Positions 9,418 through 18,447 of a stretch of DNA of 64,000 nt are shown one piece after another (the stretch's first letter is position 1; the number at the start of each line of letters is the position of its first letter). Location of the stretch: contig NZ_CP101466.1 of NCBI RefSeq assembly GCF_024362385.1, forward strand, positions 2,232,001 to 2,296,000, read 5' to 3'. The position numbers and the translations under genes are program-made. The notes below the pieces were generated by a model. The model saw only the letters and a program-made list of their open reading frames with translations. It ran no database searches and was not told the DNA's origin. Source of the stretch: Arthrobacter sp. DNA4. Its GTDB lineage: Bacteria > Actinomycetota > Actinomycetes > Actinomycetales > Micrococcaceae.

Positions 9418-9646
9418 GCCCCGGCTTCAGTGCAGCCCGGTAGACACCGGCATCGACCCCGCACGGCGGCAAGCAGGGTACCTAATGCCCTAAAGGTTCC
9501 TGTGCAGTCGCTGTGCATCCTGTTGATCCTGGTCACCTTGGCCCTAAAGTATTCCCACAATTGCCTACGATGGGACACGGACAAGTAGATAAACGGCCGC
9601 GGTCAGTTCCCCGGCCACCCGGAAATTCCAGGCGGGAGGAGGTGCC

Positions 9647-10387
9647 ATGCAGGACAGTGCGCTGCTGCACGGGCATCCCGGGCTGGTGACTGCCGGTGTC
9701 GCTGCCCTCCTCCTGGCCGTGACGTCGGGAAGTGCAGCCCGGACCCAGCCCCCGGCCACGGCGGCGCCCCCGGTCCGCGTTGTGGTGGTGGGGGACTCTC
9801 TGAGCACCGGTCACGGCACGTCGCCGCAGCAGGCGTGGCCGGCGTTGATGCGCACGGACCCGGAGGTGGCGGGCCTTGAGGTGGTCAACGCAGCCGAGGA
9901 CGGAAGCGGTTACCTCAGCCTGGGCGACTACAACGGAACCTTCGGCACCCAGGTGGATGATTACGTCACCCCGGACACCGGGATCGTGGTCTTTTTCGGT
10001 TCGGAGAACGACCTCGGCTACGCCTCTGCCGACGTCGGCGACGCGGCCCTGGCCGCCATGGACAGGGCAGAAGCCCTTGCCCCGGACGCCAGGATCATCG
10101 TGGTGGGGCCGCCGTCGTACACAACGGACCCTGACCCCGGGCTCCTGGATATCAGCGACCAACTCAAGACTGCCACTGCGCGGGCGGGCGGTGAGTACGT
10201 GGACCCGATCGCCGAGGGCTGGATCAGCGATGACTTTGATGACCTGATTGGCCCGGACGGCGACCACCCCACAGTGCTGGGGCAGCATTACCTGCTGGAC
10301 CACATCGGGGCGCACCTTGAGCAGGCTGCACCGGCGGCCGCAGCCGCACTGGAAGCGCGCCAGGACGCGCACAGGCCCGCCGCCTGA
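9647..10387 (+). CDS. Secreted SGNH/GDSL hydrolase
   Basis: A 246-residue SGNH-fold esterase/lipase-like protein. An N-terminal hydrophobic stretch (about residues 11-31, ending SGSAA) looks like a signal peptide. Block I is VVVVGDSLSTG with the nucleophile Ser51, a block III GSEND contributes Asn at about residue 121, and block V DGDHP supplies the Asp204-His207 pair. The protein should be exported and hydrolyse an ester or acyl bond, possibly on a carbohydrate or lipid, with no evidence for which. The start is well supported by GGAGGAGG four bases before the ATG. No obvious partner gene lies beside it, and the SCO1664 gene downstream is convergent. Confidence 0.87.
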   Translation: MQDSALLHGHPGLVTAGVAALLLAVTSGSAARTQPPATAAPPVRVVVVGDSLSTGHGTSPQQAWPALMRTDPEVAGLEVVNAAEDGSGYLSLGDYNGTFGTQVDDYVTPDTGIVVFFGSENDLGYASADVGDAALAAMDRAEALAPDARIIVVGPPSYTTDPDPGLLDISDQLKTATARAGGEYVDPIAEGWISDDFDDLIGPDGDHPTVLGQHYLLDHIGAHLEQAAPAAAAALEARQDAHRPAA

Positions 10388-10457
10388 ACCTGGGACCCCT
10401 GAACTCCCGCCATCCACGCCTGGGACGCCCACATCTGGGACGCCTGGACTTCGCTGC

Positions 10458-11159
10458 CTAGACCAGCGGCCAGGGGTAGCGCCTGCCGGTGTGGTCAACG
10501 GGCAGCACCATCTCCTGCAGCATTCGCTGGACCCGGCGTTGAAGGGCAACCATCTCGCCGGGATGGAGCAGCGCTGCCACGTCAGCCGGAACAGTGTCCG
10601 CCAGAGGACTGATGTCCGCCAGCAGGTTGTCCGGAATCGGGTCGCCGGCGAAGTCCCAGATCACCGTGCGCAATTTGAAGGCAGCGGAAAAGCACAGGCC
10701 GTGGTCAATGCCCCAGATGCGGCCGTCCGCTCCGCGCAGGACATGCCCGCTTTTGCGGTCCGTGTTGTTAGCCACGTAGTCGAACAGGGCCATCCGGGCC
10801 AGCTCGTCGTGCGTTTCCGGGGAGTCCGCATACAGGGTGAAGTAGTGCTCCTCGTGGTCGCCCTCAATGAACCATTGCAGCGACCCCACGCCAAGCGGGG
10901 CATCCGTGCGGACCACCGTGGCCGGCACCATTCCCCAGCCCAGCGCTTCGCTCAGCAGGTACGCGGCGCGCTCCCGGCGGTACAGGCCGGCGTCGAAATC
11001 CGCCAGCGGCCGCTCTCCTGCCTCCGGCTTGTAGACGGCCCAGGCGGAATCGTCACCGCAGGAAAGCTCCGCGAGGAACGTGGCATTGCTGCCGCTCATG
11101 ATGCGGCCCAGCAACTCCACGCGGCCCTCGGTGAGGAGGGTCAGCTCCCGCCCGGACAC
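10458..11159 (-). CDS. SCO1664 family protein (kinase-fold, PI3/4-kinase-like)
   Basis: A 233-residue protein matching the actinobacterial SCO1664 family, which has a phosphatidylinositol-kinase-like fold. Visible features are VYKPEAGERPLADF (nucleotide-binding lysine region), the helix LFDYVANNTDRKSGHVL and GIDHGLCF, which resemble the catalytic loop (N, D) and metal-binding Asp of HipA/PI-kinase-type enzymes. The substrate is unknown. It lies 58 bases downstream of a histidine phosphatase on the same strand. In mycobacteria homologues of both sit near mshC with a DUF3090 gene between them. No DUF3090 gene is present here. The start is GTG. Confidence 0.82.
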   Translation of the reverse strand: MSGRELTLLTEGRVELLGRIMSGSNATFLAELSCGDDSAWAVYKPEAGERPLADFDAGLYRRERAAYLLSEALGWGMVPATVVRTDAPLGVGSLQWFIEGDHEEHYFTLYADSPETHDELARMALFDYVANNTDRKSGHVLRGADGRIWGIDHGLCFSAAFKLRTVIWDFAGDPIPDNLLADISPLADTVPADVAALLHPGEMVALQRRVQRMLQEMVLPVDHTGRRYPWPLV

Positions 11160-11217
11160 CGCATGCCCCGTGCCGCCGCGTCCCGCGGCGAGTCGTTCCC
11201 TGCCGGTCCGGATGGCA

Positions 11218-11847
11218 TCACGGCGACCTCAGCCCGCTCAGGGGCTCCGACATCGAATTCACCGTGAGCACCGCCGGCGCCTGGCCGTCGGCATAGGAGA
11301 TCACCGAGACCGACGCCGGGCTGATCATGATCCGCTGGAACAGGTCCAGGTGGGTGCCCAGCGCGTGGGCCACGGCCGCCTTAATGGGATCGGCATGGGA
11401 GAAACAGACCACGACGCCACCACGGTGGGCCGCCCGAAGATCCTCCAGCGTCCCAACCATCCGCGCCTGCATTCCGGAAAAGCCCTCGCCATTGGGGAAG
11501 CGGAACGCCGACGGGTTGTGCTGGACAGTCTGCCACTCCGGCAGGCCCGCAAGCCCGGCGAGCGCGGCACCGGTCCAGTCACCGAAATCGCATTCCAAAA
11601 GCCCGGCTTCTTCCTTGACCGTCCGGCCGGTGCGGGCGGCCGTAGGCTCCGCTGTCTCCCGTGCCCGCTCCAGGGGTGACGAATACAGCCCGTCGACGGG
11701 CAGGCCCGCAAGGCGTTCGGCAACAGCTTCAGCCTGCGTGCGGCCGCGCTCGGAAAGATGCAGGCCAGGGGCCCGCCCCGGCAGGACGGTGCCAGTGGTG
11801 GGCGTCTCGCCGTGCCGCACCAGGAGGATCAATGTGTTCTGTGTCAT
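11218..11847 (-). CDS. Histidine phosphatase family protein (MSMEG_4193-type phosphomutase-like)
   Basis: A 209-residue histidine phosphatase. LLVRHGETP at the N-terminus carries the catalytic RHG, SSPLERARETA the second arginine, the Glu is in LLECDFGDW, and VVVCFSHADPIK the second catalytic His. It is of the MSMEG_4193 type rather than a glycolytic phosphoglycerate mutase. The natural substrate is not known. The frame extends 11 residues further upstream, but the ATG at 11847 places the phosphatase strand at the usual distance. TACGCT lies eight bases upstream with no Shine-Dalgarno sequence, so the message may be leaderless. Confidence 0.86.
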   Translation of the reverse strand: MTQNTLILLVRHGETPTTGTVLPGRAPGLHLSERGRTQAEAVAERLAGLPVDGLYSSPLERARETAEPTAARTGRTVKEEAGLLECDFGDWTGAALAGLAGLPEWQTVQHNPSAFRFPNGEGFSGMQARMVGTLEDLRAAHRGGVVVCFSHADPIKAAVAHALGTHLDLFQRIMISPASVSVISYADGQAPAVLTVNSMSEPLSGLRSP

Positions 11848-11939
11848 TGGGTCTAAGCGTAGCCGCGCGGGGAGCGGCAAGCGGTACCCGCGGGCGCAGG
11901 AATCTGGAGGAATCTATCGATTAGCCGCAGGGCGGGGAT

Positions 11940-11945
11940 TACCGT
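11940..11945 (+). promoter_or_regulatory. Possible -10 box (TACCGT) for the AAA+ gene
   Basis: TACCGT ends six bases before the GTG start at 11952. Here, unlike the other cases, GAGGAG lies in the gap directly against the start, so either a leaderless or an ordinary transcript is possible. Confidence 0.3.
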
Positions 11946-11951
11946 AGAGGA

Positions 11952-13340
11952 GTGACTGATCGCCCCGATATCTACACCGTTGGTGAACTGCGCGCGGCAG
12001 GATACGTCCACAAGGACCTGCGGCACGAAATCCGCGACAACCTCCTCGCCGCCCTGGCTGCGGGACGTGACCCCTGGCCGGGCCTGTACGGCTTCAGCCG
12101 GACGGTGATTCCGCAGCTCGAGCGCGCCCTGCTCGCCGGCCATGACGTTGTCCTGCTGGGTGAGCGCGGGCAGGGCAAGACCCGCCTGCTCCGCACCCTG
12201 GCCGGACTGCTGGACGAGTGGTCGCCGGTGATCGAGGATTCGGAGCTGAACGAGCATCCCTTTGAACCGATCACCGAACAGTCCCGTGCCCGGGCACTGA
12301 CGGAGGGGGACCGGCTGCGGGTGGCCTGGCGGCACCGTTCGGAGCGCTACGTGGAGAAGCTCGCCACACCGGACACGTCGGTCGCTGACCTGATCGGTGA
12401 CGTGGATCCGATGCGGGTGGCCGAGGGCCGCCGCCTGGGGGACCCGGAAACCATCCACTACGGGCTGATCCCACGCTCCAACCGCGGCATCATCGCCATC
12501 AACGAGCTCCCGGACCTGGCTGAACGCATCCAGGTGGCCATGCTCAACGTCATGGAGGAACGGGACATCCAGATCCGCGGCTACGTCCTGCGGCTCCCGC
12601 TCGACGTGCTGGTGGTGGCATCAGCAAACCCGGAGGACTACACCAACCGCGGGCGCATCATCACACCCCTGAAGGACCGCTTCGGTGCGGAGATCCGGAC
12701 CCACTACCCCATCGAACTGGAAGACGAAGTAGCGGTGATCCGGCAGGAGGGCCGGCTCGTTGCGGACGTCCCGCCGTTCATCCTGGAGATCCTGGCCCGG
12801 TATACCCGGGCGCTCCGCGAGTCGCCTGCCATCAACCAGACTTCCGGCGTTTCGGCCCGCTTCGCCATTGCCGGGGCGGAGACGGTGGCCGCGGCGGCAC
12901 TGCGGCGGGCCAGCCTGCGGGGGGAGGAGCAGGCGGTGGCACGCATCATCGACCTGGAGCCCGCCGTGGAGGTGCTGACGGGCAAGATCGAGTTCGAATC
13001 CGGCGAGGAAGGGCGGGAACAGGGTGTCCTGGACCACCTCCTGCGCACCGCCACTGCGGAAGCTGTCCGGGCGCACTTCCAGGGTTTGGACATGGGGCCG
13101 CTCGTGGCCGCCCTGGATGGGCACCGGACCGTCACCACGGGTGAACAGGTCACGGCGCAGGAGTTCCTGGGCAACCTTCCGTCGCTGAACGGCTCGGGCC
13201 TCTACGACGAAATCGGGCGGCGCCTGGGTGCGGCCAATGACGGACAACTCGCCGCCGCCGTCGAACTGGCCCTTGAAGGGCTGTACCTGGGCCGCCGGAT
13301 CTCCAAGGAATCCGATGACGAGGAAACCATCTACGGTTAG
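11952..13340 (+). CDS. AAA+ ATPase, MoxR/magnesium-chelatase ChlI-like
   Basis: A 462-residue AAA+ protein. The Walker A is GERGQGKTRLLR (about residues 70-81), and the Walker B region reads GIIAINELPDL, with Asn-Glu where Asp-Glu is usual. Sensor I is VVASANPEDYTNRGR and the arginine-finger region is PLKDRFGAEIRTHYP. This is the magnesium chelatase I-subunit/MoxR class, whose members work with a VWA-domain partner as metal-chelatase or chaperone-like machines. The VWA partner follows after 14 bases. There are no chlorophyll or cobalamin genes nearby, so a RavA-ViaA-like chaperone role is more likely than metal insertion. The start is GTG with GAGGA nearby. Confidence 0.86.
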   Translation: MTDRPDIYTVGELRAAGYVHKDLRHEIRDNLLAALAAGRDPWPGLYGFSRTVIPQLERALLAGHDVVLLGERGQGKTRLLRTLAGLLDEWSPVIEDSELNEHPFEPITEQSRARALTEGDRLRVAWRHRSERYVEKLATPDTSVADLIGDVDPMRVAEGRRLGDPETIHYGLIPRSNRGIIAINELPDLAERIQVAMLNVMEERDIQIRGYVLRLPLDVLVVASANPEDYTNRGRIITPLKDRFGAEIRTHYPIELEDEVAVIRQEGRLVADVPPFILEILARYTRALRESPAINQTSGVSARFAIAGAETVAAAALRRASLRGEEQAVARIIDLEPAVEVLTGKIEFESGEEGREQGVLDHLLRTATAEAVRAHFQGLDMGPLVAALDGHRTVTTGEQVTAQEFLGNLPSLNGSGLYDEIGRRLGAANDGQLAAAVELALEGLYLGRRISKESDDEETIYG

Positions 13341-13354
13341 GCACAGGAGGCACC

Positions 13355-15358
13355 ATGGCCATCCACAAGCGGTCCGCCAAGTACGGCCGGTATACCGGCG
13401 GCCCGGACCCGCTCGCCCCACCCGTCGACCTGGCCGAGGCGCTTGACGCCGTCGCCGAAGACGTGATGGCCGTCTACTCGCCCCGCCACGCCCTGCAGGA
13501 ATTCCTGCGGCGCGGGGGCCGGAACCGGGACGGGCTGGATGACCTTGCCCGGCGCGTCCAGCAGCGGCGCCGCGACCTGCTCAGCCGGCACCGGCTGGAC
13601 GGCACCCTGGACGAAGTAAAGAAACTCCTTGACACCGCCGTGCTGGAGGAGCGTAAGCAACTGGCCCGGGACGCCATGATGGACAATACCGACCGCGCCT
13701 TCCGGGAAATGCAGCTGCAGAACCTCCCGCCCTCCACAGCTGCGGCGGTCAATGAGCTGGCATCCTACGACTGGCAGTCAGGCCCCGCCAGGGAAGCCTA
13801 CGACCGGATCAAGGACCTCCTGGGCCGCGAAGTCCTCGAGCAGCGCTTCGCCGGCATGAAGCAGGCGCTGGAGAGCGCCACCGATGAGGACCGGCAGGCA
13901 GTGAATGACATGCTCCGGGACCTGAACGAGCTACTGGGCAACCACCGGCGCGGGGAGGATACCGACGCCGACTTCCAGGACTTCATGGCCAAACACGGCC
14001 AGTTCTTTCCGGAGAACCCGGAGTCGGTGGAAGAGCTGGTGGACGCCCTCGCCCAGCGCGCCGCCGCCGCCCAGCGGCTCCTGCAGTCGATGTCCCCGGA
14101 GCAGCGCGATGAGCTGATGCGGCTCTCCGCCCAGGCCTTCGGCTCGCCCGAACTGATGGCCCAGCTCAGCGAACTCGATGCGACCCTCCAGGCCCTCCGC
14201 CCGGGGGAGGACTGGACAGGCTCGGAACGGTTCGAAGGGCAGGAAGGCCTGGGACTGGGCGATGGCACCGGGGTGCTTCAGGACCTCGCCGAACTCGACG
14301 AACTGTCCGAACAGCTCTCCCAGTCCTACAACGGCTCCCGGCTCGATGACCTGGACCTGGACGCGCTTACCCGGCAGCTTGGCGAAAATGCCGCCGTTAG
14401 TGCCCGGACCCTCGCGGAGATCGAGCGCGCCATGCAGGACGGCGGCTTGTTGCGGCGCGGCACCGACGGTGACCTCAGGCTGTCCCCGCAGGCCATGCGG
14501 CGGCTCGGGAAGTCCCTGCTCCGTGATGCTGCCAGGCAGCTGTCCGGCAGGCAGGGAAGCAGGGACACCAGGATGGCCGGGGCCGCAGGAGAACAGACGG
14601 GTTCGAGCCGGCAGTGGGAGTTCGGGGACGCCGAGCCGTGGGATGTCACCCGTACCATGACCAATGCCATCCGGCGCACCATGGCCGACGGCGGTGACCC
14701 GGCCCGTGGACTGCGCCTCGCTGTCGGCGACATCGAGGTATCGGAGACGGAGGCCCGCACGCAGGCCGCGGTTGCCCTGCTGGTGGACGTGTCCTTCTCC
14801 ATGGCTGCAGAAGGGCGGTGGGTTCCCATGAAGCGGACCGCGCTCGCACTGCACCACCTGGTGTCAACCCGCTTCCGCGGTGACCGGCTGGAGCTGATCA
14901 CCTTTGGCCGTTACGCACAGTCCATGGACATCGGAGAACTTACGGCGCTGCCCGCCCTCCGCGAACAGGGAACCAACCTGCACCACGGCCTTCTGTTGGT
15001 AAGCCGGTTCTTCCGCCGGCACCCCTCCATGCAGCCCGTCCTGCTGGTGGTCACCGACGGCGAGCCCACGGCGCACCTCCTGCCGGACGGGGACTCCTGG
15101 TTCAACTGGCCGCCGGACGCAGAGACCATCCGCGCCACGGTTGCCGAACTGGACCGCCTTGGCCGCGCCGGCGTCCAGGCCACTTTCTTCCGCCTGGGCA
15201 ACGACCCCGGCCTGGAGCGGTTCATCCAGCGGATGGCGCGGCGGATCGACGGCCGCGTTGTGGCGCCCGAAGTGGGCGGCCTTGGAGCTGCCGTGGTGGG
15301 GGAGTACCTGCGCGCCCACGTCCGCAGCGCCTACGCCGACGGCGACTGGGAGGTTTAG
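13355..15358 (+). CDS. VWA domain-containing protein, partner of the AAA+ ATPase
   Basis: A 667-residue protein with a long helical, charged N-terminal region (about 1-460, with Gln/Arg/Glu/Leu-rich segments) and a C-terminal von Willebrand A domain (about 470-650). The MIDAS metal site is visible as DVSFS followed later by VVTDGEPT. In MoxR/ChlD-type pairs, the VWA protein binds substrate or metal and is remodelled by the AAA+ ring, and the 14-base spacing to the upstream ATPase supports this partnership. A good ribosome binding site (GGAGG) precedes the ATG. Its stop codon overlaps the tail of the convergent debranching-enzyme reading frame. Confidence 0.85.
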   Translation: MAIHKRSAKYGRYTGGPDPLAPPVDLAEALDAVAEDVMAVYSPRHALQEFLRRGGRNRDGLDDLARRVQQRRRDLLSRHRLDGTLDEVKKLLDTAVLEERKQLARDAMMDNTDRAFREMQLQNLPPSTAAAVNELASYDWQSGPAREAYDRIKDLLGREVLEQRFAGMKQALESATDEDRQAVNDMLRDLNELLGNHRRGEDTDADFQDFMAKHGQFFPENPESVEELVDALAQRAAAAQRLLQSMSPEQRDELMRLSAQAFGSPELMAQLSELDATLQALRPGEDWTGSERFEGQEGLGLGDGTGVLQDLAELDELSEQLSQSYNGSRLDDLDLDALTRQLGENAAVSARTLAEIERAMQDGGLLRRGTDGDLRLSPQAMRRLGKSLLRDAARQLSGRQGSRDTRMAGAAGEQTGSSRQWEFGDAEPWDVTRTMTNAIRRTMADGGDPARGLRLAVGDIEVSETEARTQAAVALLVDVSFSMAAEGRWVPMKRTALALHHLVSTRFRGDRLELITFGRYAQSMDIGELTALPALREQGTNLHHGLLLVSRFFRRHPSMQPVLLVVTDGEPTAHLLPDGDSWFNWPPDAETIRATVAELDRLGRAGVQATFFRLGNDPGLERFIQRMARRIDGRVVAPEVGGLGAAVVGEYLRAHVRSAYADGDWEV

Positions 15359-15490
15359 CCTTTGGCGTCCAGTCCGGCCTGCGAGATGAGCTCGGTCAGC
15401 CAGGGCCGGTGTTCGCGGTGGAACGTCAAGCCCTCCGGCAAGCCCTGCACCGCAGGTTCGCCGTCTCTGATGTCGATGGTGATGCGGCCG
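15355..15490 (-). other. Out-of-frame C-terminal tail of the debranching enzyme
   Basis: Immediately after the stop of the enzyme ending at 15491, another minus-strand frame reads GSGRITIDIRDG, then VQGLPEGLTFHR, and ends LDAKG with TAA at 15355-15357. This looks like the normal C-terminus of the same enzyme family. Skipping one base at the CCC-T of the last codons joins the frames. Its stop would overlap the VWA stop by a few bases, as expected for two adjoining genes. Confidence 0.6.
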
Positions 15491-17494
15491 CTACCAGGGA
15501 GCGTTGGTGATGTGCAGGTTCCCGTATGACTGGGGCAGCGCCGGATCCATCCAGAAGCCACCGCGGGAGACGTGGGCGTCGTACCGCATCAGGCAGGTGA
15601 TCAGCATGATCGGCGCGGTGGCCGCCCAGGCCTGCGGGGAGCAGGCCGTGGGGTATGGCACCGGCTCGGCCACCTGCTCCCGGCTGAAGCCACAGAACAA
15701 CTCCGGCAGCCGGCCGCCGGAAAAATCCGCGGCTTCGAGCAGGGCGGTGGCGATGCGCTGCGCCTCCTCGACGAATCCGTACCGCATCAGTCCGGCCGCA
15801 ATAATGGCATTGTCATGCGGCCATACTGAACCGTTGTGGTAACTGGCAGGGTTGTAGGCCCCCATATCTGAGGCGAGGGTCCGGACACCCCAGCCACTGA
15901 ACATCTCCGGCGACATTAGGCGTTCAGCCACCAGCGGCACCTTGTCATCGTCAACGATGCCGTGCCACAGGCACTGCCCCATATTCGAGGCGCAGGCATC
16001 AACCGGGCGTTTGCGGCCGTCCAGGGCTACGGCGAAGTAGCCACGTTCCGGCAACCAGAATTCCTCGTTGAACCTTTTCTTCAACTGCGCCGCCTCGGCG
16101 GTGAGCCGGGCAGCCAACGGCGCCTCCCCGCCGTCGTACGCCATCCATGCCCGGGACAGCAACGCTGAGTAGACCAGGGCCTGCACCTCGCAAAGCGCGA
16201 TGGGCGGCTCGGCAATGGTTCCGTCCGCGAAATTGATCCCGTCCCAGGAGTCCTTCCACCCCTGGTTGATAAGGCCCTGGTCGTTGAGGCGCTGGTACTC
16301 AACGAACCCGTCGCCGTCCTTGTCGCCGTAGGTCCTGACCCAGTCCAGGGCCCGGTCGGCGTTGGGCAGGAGGGCGGCTATGGCGTCCTTTCCGAACCCC
16401 CAGCGGCTGACCGATGCCAAGGTCATCACAAACTGCGGGGTGGCGTCCACGCTGCCGTAGTAGACGGATTTGCCGCCGAGCGCCAGCCCGGAGGACACGC
16501 CCAACCGGACTTCGTGCAGGATCTTCCCGGGTTCCTCCTCGCTCATCGGGTCCACCACCTTGCCTTGCCGGTCCGCCAGCGTCTGCAGGGTGCCCAGGCC
16601 CAGGGACGGGTCCACGGGCAGCGCCATCTCCGAAGCCCACAGCGAATCACGCCCGAACAGGGTCATGAACCATGGTGCGCCGGCGGCCACCACTATCCGT
16701 TCCGGATGCTCGGGGTCCTCGATCCGGAGCGCTCCGAGGTCGTCATAGCTCCGCCGCAGCGTGCGTTCAATGGACCGGTTCGCCATCTGCAGCCTGGGGA
16801 TTTTGGCGACCCATTCCTGGTGCCGCCGGTCACTCGGTGACACCCCGTGCCCGGCGGGGCGCGAAACGTTGTGCTGCCCTGCCGGTGCCACGCTCAACCG
16901 CGTGCTCCACTGGCCGTATCCGGGAACCACGGCGCGGTATGTGAGTGCCCCGGGGGAGGCGACGGCGCCGCGTCCCCTGACCAGGACAGCTTTCCGCAGG
17001 TCCTGCCAGGCCGCGCTGATAATCAGGGAATCGCCGTCGGCTCCGCGGGTGACGTCCCACCGCCGCTGGACCCTCGCCTCCTTCACCTCGAACAGATCGG
17101 CGAAGTCCGAGTCGACGGCCACGGAGATGCTGCATTCAACGGGGTTGCCGGAATAGTTGCGGATCGTAATCTCCTCAACCACTCCGGCCGCCACTTCCCG
17201 CAGCCGCTCCACGATCAAGGGGCTGTCCGCGTACCCGTCGGCCCGGGGAACGCGGCCAATGAACAGTGCCCGGTAGGGTTCCTTCGTCTCCGCCGCCAAC
17301 GGCTCAAGTGGCTGGCCGTTCACCGTCATGCTCCACCCCGACAGGATGCGGGTGTCCTCATGGAAGACGCCGTGGGGCAGTTCCGGGTGGATATCACCAT
17401 TGGCTGCGGAGATACAAAAACATGAGCCCTCGACCAGGGTCACGGTCCCTGCCCCCACAGGCCCTGCCGCTGTGTCTGCATTCCATCCAGCCAT
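15491..17494 (-). CDS. Amylo-alpha-1,6-glucosidase / glycogen debranching-type enzyme (C-terminus frameshifted)
   Basis: A 667-residue protein with a glycogen-debranching N-terminal beta domain (about residues 15-210, including HGVFHEDTRILSGW and the RNYSGNPVE strand) and a six-hairpin alpha/alpha toroid catalytic domain. The glycosidase part shows APWFMTLFGRDSLWASE, NQGWKDSWDGI and YHNGSVWPHDNAIIA, the Asp/Glu/Trp-rich motifs of GH15/GH133-like glucosidases. It probably cleaves alpha-1,6 or other alpha-glucosidic bonds in glycogen or oligosaccharides in the cytosol. The reading frame ends NLHITNAPW, but about 45 more family-like residues follow in another frame, so either the genome has a one-base indel or the protein is slightly truncated. 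Confidence 0.85.
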   Translation of the reverse strand: MAGWNADTAAGPVGAGTVTLVEGSCFCISAANGDIHPELPHGVFHEDTRILSGWSMTVNGQPLEPLAAETKEPYRALFIGRVPRADGYADSPLIVERLREVAAGVVEEITIRNYSGNPVECSISVAVDSDFADLFEVKEARVQRRWDVTRGADGDSLIISAAWQDLRKAVLVRGRGAVASPGALTYRAVVPGYGQWSTRLSVAPAGQHNVSRPAGHGVSPSDRRHQEWVAKIPRLQMANRSIERTLRRSYDDLGALRIEDPEHPERIVVAAGAPWFMTLFGRDSLWASEMALPVDPSLGLGTLQTLADRQGKVVDPMSEEEPGKILHEVRLGVSSGLALGGKSVYYGSVDATPQFVMTLASVSRWGFGKDAIAALLPNADRALDWVRTYGDKDGDGFVEYQRLNDQGLINQGWKDSWDGINFADGTIAEPPIALCEVQALVYSALLSRAWMAYDGGEAPLAARLTAEAAQLKKRFNEEFWLPERGYFAVALDGRKRPVDACASNMGQCLWHGIVDDDKVPLVAERLMSPEMFSGWGVRTLASDMGAYNPASYHNGSVWPHDNAIIAAGLMRYGFVEEAQRIATALLEAADFSGGRLPELFCGFSREQVAEPVPYPTACSPQAWAATAPIMLITCLMRYDAHVSRGGFWMDPALPQSYGNLHITNAPW

Positions 17495-17642
17495 GTCCGC
17501 TCCTTAGACGGCTACGACGGTTCCGGCGCAATAGACGCTACGCCTGCGGCAGGGCTGATGAAAGGGCCCGACCCTTGTACCGCCGCCCTGGCGGGCATAG
17601 CATTGCCGCCAGATCAACGCCGATCAGTCCAAGGAGCCGGTC

Positions 17643-18278
17643 ATGGGAGCCACACCTGCCGAACCGTCCCAGGCACCCCTGATGGTGGACCTGATCATTT
17701 CGCTGGACGGTTACGCCTCCGCAGAGGGCTGGCCGGGGTGGTGGGGACTGGAGGGTCCCGAATACCTTGCCTGGCTGGACCAGGAATCGGCGAAGAACTA
17801 CACCTTCCTCCTGGGCGCGAAAACGTACCGGTTGATGTACGGCATGTCCGCGCAGGCCGCGGCGGACCGGTCCGGTTTTTCCGAGGAGGAGGGCGCCAGC
17901 CTCACGGGGCTGTCCGCCGTACCGAAAATCGTGTTCTCTTCCTCGCTGCAGTCTCCCCTGGACTGGCCGAACTCGACCCTGGTAACCGGGGACGCGGTTG
18001 ACGCGGTCCGCGAGCTGAAGCGTAGGGGAACGGAGCCCCTGAGTACCTTGGGCAGCATCAGCCTGGCCCGGTCGTTGCTGGTGGCGGGCCTCGTGGACCG
18101 GTTCCGTCTGGTGGTTTTCCCCGTCATTACCGGCGCCACCGGGCGCGAGCGGATCTTCGATGGATATCCTGACGTCCGGCTGGACATGGTGCAGAGCAGG
18201 ACGTTCGACGGCAGGCTCCAGCTGCTGGAGTACGTTCCCACGGTACTCACCGGCCCGCCCGGCACCGGGCAACCGTGA
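17643..18278 (+). CDS. Dihydrofolate reductase-family protein (RibD C-terminal type)
   Basis: A 211-residue member of the RibD-C/DHFR-like fold. It begins with the strand LIISLDGYAS, followed by FLLGAKTYRLM and PKIVFSSSLQSPLDW, with the conserved helix GSISLARSLLVAGLVDRFRLVVFPVITG near the end. These proteins are NADPH-binding reductases of mostly unknown substrate, not true folate enzymes. AAGGAG six bases before the ATG supports the start. A second protein of the same family lies at 32615, and the two are clearly different in sequence. The neighbours do not suggest a pathway. Confidence 0.85.
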   Translation: MGATPAEPSQAPLMVDLIISLDGYASAEGWPGWWGLEGPEYLAWLDQESAKNYTFLLGAKTYRLMYGMSAQAAADRSGFSEEEGASLTGLSAVPKIVFSSSLQSPLDWPNSTLVTGDAVDAVRELKRRGTEPLSTLGSISLARSLLVAGLVDRFRLVVFPVITGATGRERIFDGYPDVRLDMVQSRTFDGRLQLLEYVPTVLTGPPGTGQP

Positions 18279-18447
18279 CCGGTGCCCTTAGCACCCCGAC
18301 GTCCGGCTGAACCGTAGTCAGCATTTCCGGTTCGAGCAGGCAGGCCGGGTCCTCCTGGGACTGGGAATCACCGCGCAGTCGTTCCAGGCGCCACGGCGGA
18401 GGTCGCGGCTGCTGCCCGGCCGGCCGTTTCCATGTGAGGATCGAGGT

